Below, one piece after another: positions 13,477 through 13,530 of a DNA stretch of 13,530 bases. Position 1 is the first letter of the stretch, and each line of letters opens with the position of its first letter. This DNA is from CAYJXJ01 sp964374095 (GTDB lineage Bacteria; Elusimicrobiota; Elusimicrobia; UBA1565; UBA9628), in the NCBI GenBank assembly GCA_964374095.1, contig CAYJXJ010000128.1, positions 1 to 13,530 of the forward strand, read 5' to 3'. The position numbers were made by a program, and so were the translations under genes. Below the pieces are notes generated by a model, which worked only from the letters and a program-made list of their open reading frames with translations, did no database searches and was not told where the DNA came from.

Positions 13477-13530
13477 CTAGTGTAGTGTCCCCAACGCTTC
13501 TTTACACTTGGCCACTTTGGCCAAAATGCG
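13477..13530 (-). CDS. Possible C-terminal tail of a gene entering from the right edge
   Basis: Read from the edge, the minus strand gives RILAKVAKCKEALGTLH followed by TAG. The Lys/Leu/Ala-rich helix-like composition and lower GC differ from the spacer next to it and remind me of transposase C termini, but 17 residues are too few to assign. It may be chance. Confidence 0.25.
   Translation of the reverse strand, partial: RILAKVAKCKEALGTLH

Overview
The window looks like a piece of a GC-rich, Gram-negative (diderm) bacterial chromosome. Diderm evidence is an outer-membrane-type barrel protein ending in phenylalanine, a PilT twitching ATPase and several proteins with Sec-type signal peptides. 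An uncultured lineage such as Elusimicrobiota would fit, but that is an impression from gene style and not a demonstrated placement.

Layout, left to right. Positions 1-476 hold the end of an ISL3-family insertion sequence, with the N-terminal part of its transposase on the minus strand. Its tip appears to sit inside a copy of a short inverted-repeat element; a complete copy lies at 2987-3049. Next comes a minus-strand metabolic cluster, read from right to left: the beta subunit of an acyl-CoA (propionyl/methylmalonyl) carboxylase broken by one in-frame TAG, then malate dehydrogenase, type III pantothenate kinase and a small outer-membrane barrel protein. The last three overlap by 4 nt and look translationally coupled. 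Upstream lies pilT followed by a membrane-anchored spermidine-synthase-like protein, both on the minus strand.

A 328-bp intergenic stretch rich in hairpins separates pilT from a plus-strand secreted caspase/C13-like protease (His147, Cys190). Facing it is a three-gene minus-strand operon with a good sigma70-type promoter. It encodes secreted protein A2, an unrelated secreted protein B, and A1, a clear paralogue of A2. I recognise no family for A or B. This A2-B-A1 set, convergent with a secreted protease, is the best candidate for something undescribed. A 36-codon single-helix membrane ORF and methylmalonyl-CoA epimerase follow. The last 54 bases may hold the tail of another gene.

The carboxylase, malate dehydrogenase and epimerase all belong to the methylmalonyl-CoA/succinate-propionate route. 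Five transcription-unit-leading genes have a -10-like box only 5-12 nt before the start codon and no Shine-Dalgarno sequence, whereas operon-internal genes have good ones. This suggests mostly leaderless first genes.
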